A DNA stretch of 5,579 nt from positions 1-5,579 of the forward strand of contig JALVRC010000073.1 in assembly GCA_027025255.1 (NCBI GenBank). Direction: 5' to 3'. The DNA is from Caldifarciminota bacterium. GTDB taxonomy: Bacteria > Hydrothermota > Tepidihabitantia > B3-TA06 > JALVRC01. The position numbers and the translations under genes are program-made. The notes below the pieces were generated by a model, which was given only the letters and a program-made list of their open reading frames with translations, searched no databases and was not told where the DNA came from. Below are positions 1-5,579 of this stretch, in pieces. How positions within the stretch are numbered: position 1 is the first letter of the stretch; every line of letters begins with the position of its first letter.

Positions 1-503
1 ATAGTTTTGGAAAGATTATCTTTAAAATCATTGATTCTTATGCCTTTTTTGTCTTTATCATCATAGAATAGGATAGTTTTTCTGTTTATAATGGCTGTAA
101 TCCCTATTTTTATACCATTTTTTTGTATTATTTTAAAAGGTTGTATATTGGTTTCCAAATTATCTACACTGGAATTAAGGGAAACAAATGGTAAAATACT
201 AAAGAGCTTTTTTATTATTTTACTTCCATATATAAGTTCCTGATCGCCTATGGATATGACATCAGGCGGAAATTTTTTATATATTGCGAAATAAAGGCTG
301 TCATTTTTATAGTTTGGAAACGGAGAAAATATATCGCCCGTTTCGATGAATAAGCTATTTTGTTGTGCGTGTGTTTTAATAAATCCTGCCCGTCTTGATA
401 ATCCTCCAAATGGTTCATCTGGGCATTCACAGGGTAGTGGGGTTCCATTCCCACTACCCCATACGTAGATATTTAATTGAAGAGAAAAAAGCAATAAAAT
501 CAT
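1..503 (-). CDS. Exported UshA/5'-nucleotidase-like metallophosphatase, C-terminus beyond window
   Basis: An open frame of 167 codons runs from the ATG at 503..501 to the window edge without a stop. The product starts MILLLFSLQL, a short hydrophobic leader. It continues with SGNGTPLPCECP and GGLSRRA (residues about 17-39), then ETGDIFS (54-60) and SIGDQEL (84-90). Order and spacing resemble a bacterial variant of extracytoplasmic UshA-type phosphatases that I recall carrying PCGC...GGLARRA near the N-terminus. The usual D-x-H and GNH(D/E) metal motifs are not seen in classical form: GDQE stands where GNHE is expected. Activity and substrate are therefore uncertain. The family assignment comes from motif recall, not a search. 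The start is forced: a TGA lies in frame two codons upstream. The ATG overlaps the rocD stop by 4 nt (ATGA), so translation is probably coupled, and an AGAAGG site lies 10 nt upstream. The C-terminal nucleotidase half would lie outside the window. Confidence 0.7.
   Translation of the reverse strand, partial: MILLLFSLQLNIYVWGSGNGTPLPCECPDEPFGGLSRRAGFIKTHAQQNSLFIETGDIFSPFPNYKNDSLYFAIYKKFPPDVISIGDQELIYGSKIIKKLFSILPFVSLNSSVDNLETNIQPFKIIQKNGIKIGITAIINRKTILFYDDKDKKGIRINDFKDNLSKT
432..459 (-). repeat. Perfect 10-bp inverted repeat (hairpin) inside the phosphatase 5' end
   Basis: The arms GGGTAGTGGG (432-441) and CCCACTACCC (450-459) are exact reverse complements separated by 8 nt. The stem is 7 of 10 G or C in an otherwise AT-rich region. 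In the transcript the hairpin begins about 45 nt after the phosphatase ATG and covers codons 15-24, where the leader meets the conserved Cys motif. No U tract follows, so it is not a classical intrinsic terminator. It might slow ribosomes, protect the upstream rocD mRNA or be chance; the sequence does not decide. Confidence 0.75.
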
Positions 504-1702
504 TTTTCAAGTACCTTCTTTATCCTTTCCAGTGCCCAATCAATTTCCTCTTTATTTATTGTTAAAGGTGGTGCAAATCTAACAACCTGGTGGTGTGTTT
601 CTTTTGCAAGTATCCCTTCCTTTTTTAATGCCTCGCAATACGGTCTTGCAGTCCCGTATTCTTTCTTTATCTCAACTCCAATAAGCAGACCTTTTCCTCT
701 TACTTGTAGGATTTTATCAGATTTTATTGATTTTAGCTGTTCTGTAAAATATTTTCCAAGTTCTCTTGCATTTTCAATGAGGTTTTCTTCCAATATAACG
801 TCTAAGGAAGCAATAGCTATAGCAGCACCGAACGGATTACCTCCAAATGTTGAACCGTGGTCGCCGGGAGTAAATACATCCATTATATTATCGTTTGCAA
901 TGATTCCTGAGACAGGATATAGCCCTCCTCCAAGTGCTTTACCAACAACAATAATATCTGGATCAACCTTTTCGTGGTAAGAGGCAAATAAGGCTCCTGT
1001 TCTACCAAATCCTGTTTGTATTTCATCGGCTAAGAAAAGTACATTGTTTTTTTCTGTTATTTCCTTAGCCTTTTTAAGGTATCCTTCATCCGGAACAATT
1101 ACTCCGCCTTCTCCCTGAATAGGTTCAACAAGAAATGCAACAGTATTTTCATTGATTGCTTGTTCAAGGTCTTCAATAGAATTATAGGGAATAAGTTTAA
1201 ATCCTGGTGTAAATGGACCAAATCCATCCTTGTATTGTTCTTCAGAAGAAAAGCCTACAATTGTAGTAGTCCTTCCGTGAAAATTATTTGAACATACTAT
1301 TATTTCCGCTTTATCCGCTGCTACTCCTTTTTTCTTATATCCCCATTTCCTTGCCGCCTTTATAGCTGTTTCTACTGCTTCTGCTCCTGTATTCATAAGA
1401 AGAACTTTATCTTTATTGGTAAGTTTAGCAAGATATTCTGTTAAAACTCCCATAACATCGTTGTGAAAGGCTCTTGAAGTTAATGTTAGGAGGCCAAGTT
1501 GTTCTATAGCAGCCTTTATTATTTTTGGATGTCTGTGCCCCTGGTTTAAAGCTGAATAAGCACTTAGCATATCCATATACTTATTTCCTTCCACATCCCA
1601 GACCCATATACCATCTCCCCTTGAGATTACTATATCAAGTGGGTGGTAATTATGTGCACTGTACTTTTCAGTTCTTTTAATAATGTCTTCTGTTATTCCC
1701 AT
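500..1702 (-). CDS. rocD: Ornithine aminotransferase (ornithine--oxo-acid transaminase)
   Basis: This is a 400-residue, PLP-dependent class III aminotransferase, the usual length for bacterial RocD. It transfers the delta-amino group of ornithine to 2-oxoglutarate, giving glutamate 5-semialdehyde and glutamate, and so links arginine/ornithine to proline and glutamate. It is cytoplasmic. Visible motifs: HNYHPL (17-22), SAYSALNQGH (47-56), NTGAEA (104-109), NNFHGRT (139-145), EPIQGEGG (193-200), ADEIQTGFGRTG (225-236), the PLP Schiff-base lysine K255 in VVGKALGGG, GSTFGGNP (283-290) and VVRFAPPL (373-380). Y19, Y49 and R144 match the ornithine-binding Tyr55, Tyr85 and Arg180 of human OAT by motif alignment, which favours ornithine over acetylornithine or GABA. 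A strong AAGGAG precedes the ATG by 4 nt. The gene starts 12 nt after the protease stop and overlaps the phosphatase start by 4 nt, so it is internal to an operon. It appears intact. Confidence 0.95.
   Translation of the reverse strand: MGITEDIIKRTEKYSAHNYHPLDIVISRGDGIWVWDVEGNKYMDMLSAYSALNQGHRHPKIIKAAIEQLGLLTLTSRAFHNDVMGVLTEYLAKLTNKDKVLLMNTGAEAVETAIKAARKWGYKKKGVAADKAEIIVCSNNFHGRTTTIVGFSSEEQYKDGFGPFTPGFKLIPYNSIEDLEQAINENTVAFLVEPIQGEGGVIVPDEGYLKKAKEITEKNNVLFLADEIQTGFGRTGALFASYHEKVDPDIIVVGKALGGGLYPVSGIIANDNIMDVFTPGDHGSTFGGNPFGAAIAIASLDVILEENLIENARELGKYFTEQLKSIKSDKILQVRGKGLLIGVEIKKEYGTARPYCEALKKEGILAKETHHQVVRFAPPLTINKEEIDWALERIKKVLEK
514..519 (-). promoter_or_regulatory. Ribosome binding site of the phosphatase gene, inside rocD
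   Basis: Read on the minus strand, AGAAGG lies 10 nt before the ATG at 503, within the last codons of rocD. Together with the 4-nt ATGA overlap it supports the chosen start and translational coupling. Confidence 0.5.
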
Positions 1703-1706
1703 AGTT

Positions 1707-1712
1707 CTCCTT
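1707..1712 (-). promoter_or_regulatory. Strong Shine-Dalgarno site of rocD in the 12-nt protease-rocD gap
   Basis: On the minus strand the gap reads AAAAGGAGAACT, placing AAGGAG 4 nt before the rocD ATG and immediately after the protease TAA. It shows that this genome uses ordinary Shine-Dalgarno initiation, which makes the lack of one before the protease stand out. Confidence 0.85.
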
Positions 1713-1714
1713 TT

Positions 1715-2011
1715 TTATTTTACTATAGTAAATTTTGTGAGACTATTATTCCCTGATTGGGATTGTAGAGCAACAATATAAATCCCAGCAGGTAGCTCTT
1801 TTATACACAAATAGGAACCTATTTGCGTAAGTTGTGTCCTTTCTATATATTCTCCAGGAGCGAGTATATCCTGATTTTTGAGAAATATGTCCTTTATTAA
1901 TTTGCCTTTCATATTAAAAATTTTTATTCTTACACTCCCGCCAGAATATAGATAGAATGGGAAATACACAGTATCTTTGGTGGCAGGATTAGGATACGGA
2001 GTAAAAAGGAT
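1715..2011 (-). other. C-terminal type IX secretion sorting-like domain of the protease
   Basis: Residues about 717-815 show the pattern of type A sorting domains and related FlgD-like Ig folds: PYPNPA, then SVRIKIFNMKGKLIKDI, then LPAGIYIVAL, and a final KFTIVK. In Bacteroidetes this domain directs passage through the outer membrane and is cleaved off. Whether this host has a type IX system cannot be told from the window. It is the strongest taxonomic clue present. Confidence 0.8.
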
Positions 2012-4162
2012 ATTCCTTTCTTCATTTTTTATCTGTGTTGGGTATTCTCTTAAAATATTCATAAAGTTAGGTATTCCCCATCCAATAGTGTCATTAGGAG
2101 CTTTATTGTTAGAGGCAGAGAATTTTAAGGCAGCTATGAGAGTGTCCGGGTGCAATCTCCACTCAGGATGTATTTCAAGGCATAATGCAGCGAGTCCGGA
2201 AATTAAAGCTGTAGCATGTGAAGTCCCATTGGAATAGGCAAATGAAATATTATCCTTTGGATAAGGGATTCTAACATAGCTTGATAGTGCTACAAGGTCA
2301 GGTTTAGTCCTGCCATCATATGTTGGGCCAATTGCGCTACCTACACCGCTCTGACTGCTCCACCACGTGGAATCTTTATTAATTCCACCAACTGAGAGTG
2401 CTCCTTGAGCATCTGCAGGAGTTAAGAGATAAGGTGCTTGAGAAGTAACATTCCCCATCGCTGTAACTACCAGTACGCCCTTTCCCTTAGCCCAGTCAAC
2501 GACTCTTGATACAGGTGAAGTTTTCCCATCCATATCTGAGTAGTTATACCATTCACTATAAGCAAGGGAGCTTGAAATTATATGTACTCCATTTTTAACC
2601 AGCCACTCAATACCTGCTATATATGTATCTTCTTCAAGTTCTGTTTCATAGTATTTTCCTATTTTTGTTCTGACCTTTTCAGTTTTCGCCATAATTATAC
2701 TTACGGATGGCGAAACTCCCATAAATGTGTGAGGTACATTTCCGGCTATTAGTCCAGTCATCTCAGTTCCGTGGAAAGGTTGCTCAGAATAATCTTCATC
2801 CTCTTCGTAGTCTGTATTGTCGTCTCCTTTGAGTGTATAAAATATACTGTTATTGAAGAAAATACCAAAATTTGAGTAATCTTCATACTTTTTTACAGTG
2901 TTTTTAAAAATACTATACAGATTGTTATTGGAAGTAAAGAGAAGTAAGGGGTTGCCTTCTTTATTCCCTATAAAGACATGTAGGGGATATTCAAAGGAGT
3001 AGGTTTCTATTTTTTTAATATTGCCAGTGAATGTAGCTAAGGTGAGTAAGTTTTTGTCAGCAATCACAATGTAGTTCGTTTCATTTATCAGTTTGGATTT
3101 TATTTCCAATGCTTTGGTTGGTATAGAACTTAAATTGTTAGAGTATACATTAAATACTAATATACTGTCAATAGAAGGAAAGAGGATATGTACAGTGTCT
3201 TTTTCTTTAACTATGCATGGTTTCCCGCCTCTCCAGATTCCGTTTGTAATAAGTCTTTCTTTGTTGGTTTTTAATTCATCGTTGTCTGTAATGAATAAAG
3301 TTGCTAAAAAAAGGCTATCATTTCTTGTATATGTTAAGAAGAGTGAGTCACTTATTTTTATGATATCAGGGTTTTTCCCTTTTAACTGAAGACTTGTTGG
3401 AGAAGAGGAATAGTTTGTCCCTATCCTTGCATAGTATAAAGAATTTTTATAGTATTCTTCTCCACCTGAAAGGATTACAAAGGTTTCTTTCCCTTGTGAA
3501 AATAATGTATAGGAAGAAACATAATTCAGGTCAATATAATAAGGACCAAAAAAATTGTTATTATAAGGCATAAAAGCAAGAGTTCTTCTATCATTTGAAA
3601 AGGTTGATGTGTCAATATCAGTAATGAAACTTATTGCTTTAAGGTTGGTATCCTCTATTGAACTAAGATAGGAGATTGATGAAAAACTTCCTACTGTGAC
3701 TGATGGTTCATCAGCAATCTTGAGTTCATCTTTTGCAAGAAAATCATGTTCTTTTAGTAATTTTACGGAAGAGATAGCAAGATGATCTTTTTTAAGACCG
3801 GTATCAATGATTCCAACAATGACTCCGTTGCCTGTATATCCAAGTATCTGGGCTGAGTCAGCACCAATTATCGAGAGTTGAGTTAAAGATGCTGCAAAAT
3901 ATGAAGTGTCGTGAGTATTAATATTAAAACCCTTATTTTCTTCTTCCAGGTATGTCTTTAGTATTCTAACAGGTTTAATGGAGTCAACACTATTAAACCT
4001 AATTAACTCATTACTATTTATTTCAAAACTTGCTGCATTAAGTGCTCTGGAAATATAACGCAGTTTGTACCCCTTAGCCTGCATACTGTACACATTCTTC
4101 ATAAGTGTTGGTTCATCATTAAAATAGAACCAATAAGCTATACTTATAATTATATTTAGCAT
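1715..4162 (-). CDS. Subtilisin-family (S8) serine protease with large insertion and T9SS-type C-terminal sorting domain
   Basis: This 815-residue protein is a probable secreted or surface endopeptidase. Order of parts: a very short hydrophobic start (1-9); a YWFYFNDEP strand and propeptide-like region (10-90); the Asp site GIIDTG with D120; a large insertion (about 150-455); the His site HGTEMTGLIAG with H464; SSSLAYSEWYNYSDMDG (530-546), typical of FCB-type S8 proteases; oxyanion-hole N571 in AMGN; DGRTKPDLVA (616-625); the Ser site SNGTSHATALISG with S648; and a C-terminal beta-sandwich (about 718-815) beginning YPNPA and ending KFTIVK. The full triad and N571 are present, so it is probably active. 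The usual VAPG after PDL is VALS. The ATG at 4162 is the furthest upstream start possible, because a TAG in the same frame lies at 4195-4193 inside the tRNA and no other start codon intervenes. No Shine-Dalgarno fits in the 7-nt gap to the tRNA. It is probably transcribed with the tRNA upstream and rocD downstream. Confidence 0.93.
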   Translation of the reverse strand: MLNIIISIAYWFYFNDEPTLMKNVYSMQAKGYKLRYISRALNAASFEINSNELIRFNSVDSIKPVRILKTYLEEENKGFNINTHDTSYFAASLTQLSIIGADSAQILGYTGNGVIVGIIDTGLKKDHLAISSVKLLKEHDFLAKDELKIADEPSVTVGSFSSISYLSSIEDTNLKAISFITDIDTSTFSNDRRTLAFMPYNNNFFGPYYIDLNYVSSYTLFSQGKETFVILSGGEEYYKNSLYYARIGTNYSSSPTSLQLKGKNPDIIKISDSLFLTYTRNDSLFLATLFITDNDELKTNKERLITNGIWRGGKPCIVKEKDTVHILFPSIDSILVFNVYSNNLSSIPTKALEIKSKLINETNYIVIADKNLLTLATFTGNIKKIETYSFEYPLHVFIGNKEGNPLLLFTSNNNLYSIFKNTVKKYEDYSNFGIFFNNSIFYTLKGDDNTDYEEDEDYSEQPFHGTEMTGLIAGNVPHTFMGVSPSVSIIMAKTEKVRTKIGKYYETELEEDTYIAGIEWLVKNGVHIISSSLAYSEWYNYSDMDGKTSPVSRVVDWAKGKGVLVVTAMGNVTSQAPYLLTPADAQGALSVGGINKDSTWWSSQSGVGSAIGPTYDGRTKPDLVALSSYVRIPYPKDNISFAYSNGTSHATALISGLAALCLEIHPEWRLHPDTLIAALKFSASNNKAPNDTIGWGIPNFMNILREYPTQIKNEERNILFTPYPNPATKDTVYFPFYLYSGGSVRIKIFNMKGKLIKDIFLKNQDILAPGEYIERTQLTQIGSYLCIKELPAGIYIVALQSQSGNNSLTKFTIVK
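2800..3715 (-). other. Beta-propeller-like insertion between catalytic Asp and His of the protease
   Basis: Codons about 150-455 separate D120 from H464 by 344 residues, against a few tens in subtilisins. The segment is rich in short beta-strand patterns and shows degenerate repeats: GKNPDIIKISDSLFLTYTRN (262-281) beside GGKPCIVKEKDTVHILFPSI (312-331), and weaker copies near 363-380 and 395-415. The G-x-P-x-I...D-x-(L/V)-x-(L/Y) pattern resembles blades of BNR/sialidase-like propellers. The flanks KLLKEHDFLAKD and HGTEMTG are those expected next to each other in related proteases lacking the insert. The fold is inferred; the insertion itself is clear. The boundaries are approximate. Confidence 0.65.
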
Positions 4163-4169
4163 AAAAGTA

Positions 4170-4242
4170 TACCCCGCAGAGGAATCGAACCTCTAACCTA
4201 CGGATTAAGAATCCGTTGCTCTGCCAGTTGAGCTAGCGGGGC
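4170..4242 (-). tRNA. tRNA-Lys, anticodon CTT
   Basis: A complete 73-nt cloverleaf. The acceptor GCCCCGC pairs with GCGGGGT, with a G1-U72 wobble at the end. The D arm is GCTC/GAGC with a GG-containing loop AACTGGCA. The anticodon arm is ACGGA/TCCGT with loop TTCTTAA, giving CTT, which reads AAG lysine codons. The variable loop is AGGTT. The T arm is AGAGG/CCTCT with loop TTCGATT. The discriminator is A73 at 4170. No CCA is encoded (ATAC follows GCGGGGT), so the tail must be added enzymatically, and 3' processing probably involves RNase Z. The gene begins 46 nt after the kinase stop, behind its own promoter, and ends 7 nt before the protease ATG. Confidence 0.96.
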
Positions 4243-4250
4243 ACGGATTA

Positions 4251-4278
4251 ATTATATATAAAACCAATGAATTGTCAA
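4251..4278 (-). promoter_or_regulatory. Consensus sigma-70-type promoter for the tRNA-Lys/protease/rocD unit
   Basis: On the minus strand a perfect -35 TTGACA (4278-4273) and a perfect -10 TATAAT (4256-4251) are separated by 16 bp. Counting 7 nt past the -10 places +1 on a G at about 4244, only 2 nt before the mature tRNA 5' end. The promoter sits in the 46-nt gap after the kinase stop. It is the only strong promoter seen, and no terminator separates it from the protease, rocD or the phosphatase. Confidence 0.85.
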
Positions 4279-4288
4279 TAATTATAAT

Positions 4289-5579
4289 TCATATAAAACT
4301 TTTAGTTTCCATAGGAATAGTTATCTTAAAAGATGTACCTTTATCTTTTTTTGATTTAACTTCAATGTTTCCTTTTAGTAGTTCTATCATGCGTTTCGTA
4401 AGTGTAAGTCCCACTCCAAGGCCAGAGAACTTTCTTTGGTTTGTTAGTTCTCCTCTATAAAAAGGGTTGAAGATAAAAGGAAGATCTTCGGACGGAATAC
4501 CTATTCCAGTATCAGAAACAGAGGCATAAAAGTATTCGTTTATGGCATTTGTTTCTATTGTAATAGAGCCATTTTCTTTATTATATTTTATAGCATTATC
4601 TATTAGATTTTGAAAAATATGATATATAATATCTGCGGGAGCGTTAAAAGTAGTTTTAAAATTTAGATTAAGATTGATTTTTATTCTCTTTTCTTCTATT
4701 AATTTTTCGTATGTTTTTACGATCTTTGAGATTATATTATCAGGGTTTATTTTTGTTGATTTCCAGAGGCCAATGTTGCCCATTAGTACGCCCAAATCTA
4801 TAAGTTTGTTTATTAAGTTTGTCAGGCGGTCAGCTTCTTCAAGGATAGATTGAATATATTTTTTTGTATATTCTGTTATGTCTTCTTTTAGCAATAAAAA
4901 TTCTGAAGTTGCTTTTATAATGGTTAGTGGTGTTTTTATCTCATGAGATATTGAGGCGAGAATGCCTGATTTCATTCCTTCTATTTCAAGGATTTTTCTG
5001 GTGTTCTTTTGTACTTTTTTTATAAGTTCTTTATTTGAAAGGTATATAGAAATGTATCCTGCGATAGTGTTGAAAAGCCTTTTGTCACATTCAGTAACTT
5101 CCTTTTTTTCGACAATCATTATTGTTTTTTCTTTTTGTTCTTTTAAAAGTTCATAAACAAAAATATTGGGTAGATTTTTTATATCTTTTTCGGTATTGAA
5201 GATTAATTCTTTAAAAACTCCGTTTTTAAAGATTACACGGGAAATTTTATTCTTATTATAGTAACTTACAATAGATATATTGGTTTCCGTTAAAAAATCC
5301 TGTACTTTAGTAAGTAATTTTTCAACTAAATTTTTTTGATTGAAATTATCAATAAAAATTATATGAAGAGAATTTATTATATTTAGGAAATGATTTTTTA
5401 ATTCAAAATCTTTATACATTTCTGATAATTCAAAAAAGAGTGCGATTTTCTTTGCAGATGTTTTAATAAAAATATACAATAACTCATCTATTGATAGAGT
5501 CTTTTTGTCGTTATAAAGATAAATGTATCCTTCAATATTATTCTTTAAAATAATAGGAAAAAGAAGAAACTGTTCAGGT
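4289..5579 (-). CDS. GAF-type sensor histidine kinase, N-terminus beyond window
   Basis: The frame is open to the window edge: 429 codons are visible and the true start lies outside. Numbering from the TTG codon at 5479, residues -33 to about 25 (LLFPIILKNNIEGYIYLY, then a helix) look like the end of one GAF domain. Residues about 30-150 look like a second, weaker GAF domain (KTIMIVEKKEVTECDKRLF). A helix leads to the HisKA dimerisation domain with phospho-acceptor H179 in SISHEIKTPLTIIK (codon 4945-4943). The ATPase follows: N box HIFQNLIDNAIKYN (287-300), G1 VSDTGIGI (321-328), F box FNPFYRG (337-343), G2 GLGVGL (353-358), G3 GTSF (381-384). All core motifs are present, so it is probably an active kinase. 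No membrane segment is visible, suggesting cytoplasmic sensing, though the missing N-terminus could change that. No response regulator lies in the window, so its partner is unknown. No terminator follows it; transcripts may run on into the tRNA. Confidence 0.92.
   Translation of the reverse strand, partial: PEQFLLFPIILKNNIEGYIYLYNDKKTLSIDELLYIFIKTSAKKIALFFELSEMYKDFELKNHFLNIINSLHIIFIDNFNQKNLVEKLLTKVQDFLTETNISIVSYYNKNKISRVIFKNGVFKELIFNTEKDIKNLPNIFVYELLKEQKEKTIMIVEKKEVTECDKRLFNTIAGYISIYLSNKELIKKVQKNTRKILEIEGMKSGILASISHEIKTPLTIIKATSEFLLLKEDITEYTKKYIQSILEEADRLTNLINKLIDLGVLMGNIGLWKSTKINPDNIISKIVKTYEKLIEEKRIKINLNLNFKTTFNAPADIIYHIFQNLIDNAIKYNKENGSITIETNAINEYFYASVSDTGIGIPSEDLPFIFNPFYRGELTNQRKFSGLGVGLTLTKRMIELLKGNIEVKSKKDKGTSFKITIPMETKSFI

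Noticed and set aside
248..454. A 68-codon minus-strand open frame beginning MGMEPHYPV
   Set aside because: It overlaps in another frame the 167-codon phosphatase reading, which has recognisable motifs, a coupled start and a leader. The 68-codon product shows no domain and is a shadow.
777..980. Plus-strand open frame of 67 codons inside rocD
   Set aside because: It is antisense to a clearly conserved aminotransferase and has no ribosome binding site or motif of its own.
1977..2237. Plus-strand open frame of 86 codons inside the protease
   Set aside because: It is antisense to the conserved Ser-site region of the protease and shows no recognisable protein features.
3093..3389. Plus-strand open frame of 98 codons inside the protease insertion
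   Set aside because: It is antisense to the repeated beta-strand region, and its hydrophobic look follows from the complementary codons.
4163..4190. tRNA 3' end as an integration (att) site of a mobile element
   Set aside because: No second copy of the tRNA 3' end, integrase or phage gene is visible in the window. A distant copy outside cannot be excluded.
4295..4308. AAACT/AGTTT inverted repeat as a kinase terminator
   Set aside because: The stem is only 5 bp of mostly A-T pairs, lies inside the last kinase codons and is not followed by a convincing U tract.
4272..4460. Plus-strand open frame of 62 codons over the kinase 3' end
   Set aside because: It is antisense to the kinase G2 box and overlaps the tRNA promoter, with no supporting features.
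4962..5156. Plus-strand open frame of 64 codons within the kinase
   Set aside because: It is antisense to the GAF-HisKA linker. Its Phe/Ser-rich sequence is what Lys/Glu codons give on the other strand.
5477..5479. TTG as the start codon of the histidine kinase
   Set aside because: The same frame stays open for 33 more codons to the window edge and encodes GAF-like sequence, so the real start lies outside.

Overview
The window is AT-rich (roughly one third GC by eye, not counted) and every recognisable gene lies on the minus strand, so transcription runs from high to low coordinates. The best clue to the host is the end of the large protease. It carries a C-terminal type IX-secretion-style sorting domain (YPNPA start, lpaGIYI strand, KFTIVK end), common in the Bacteroidetes/FCB superphylum and in candidate lineages such as WOR-3 and Cloacimonadota. 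The tRNA gene does not encode its CCA end. An uncultured FCB or WOR-3-like bacterium is my inference; there is no rRNA or marker gene to fix it.

Layout in transcription order: (1) a sensor histidine kinase (5579 to 4289), cut at its 5' end by the window edge, with GAF-like sensing regions followed by a full HisKA/HATPase_c core; (2) a consensus sigma-70-type promoter (TTGACA, 16 bp, TATAAT) squeezed between the kinase stop and a tRNA; (3) tRNA-Lys(CTT) at 4242 to 4170; (4) an 815-residue subtilisin-family (S8) protease whose ATG lies 7 nt after the tRNA; (5) ornithine aminotransferase RocD, 12 nt further on; (6) the first 167 codons of an exported UshA/5'-nucleotidase-like metallophosphatase, overlapping the rocD stop by 4 nt and running off the window at position 1. 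There is no gene-free stretch longer than 46 nt.

Items 3 to 6 look like one transcription unit: the gaps are 7, 12 and -4 nt, and no terminator-like hairpin with a U tract is visible. The only strong promoter seen is the one in front of the tRNA. The protease and the phosphatase are probably exported and RocD is cytoplasmic. One possible theme is peptide and nucleotide scavenging feeding ornithine/glutamate metabolism, but co-transcription alone does not prove a shared pathway.

The points most worth a second look are: the tRNA-protease fusion transcript, with no room for a normal ribosome binding site; a roughly 300-residue beta-propeller-like insertion between the catalytic Asp and His of the protease; the very short leaders forced on both exported proteins by in-frame stops; and a perfect 10-bp GC-rich hairpin just inside the phosphatase gene.
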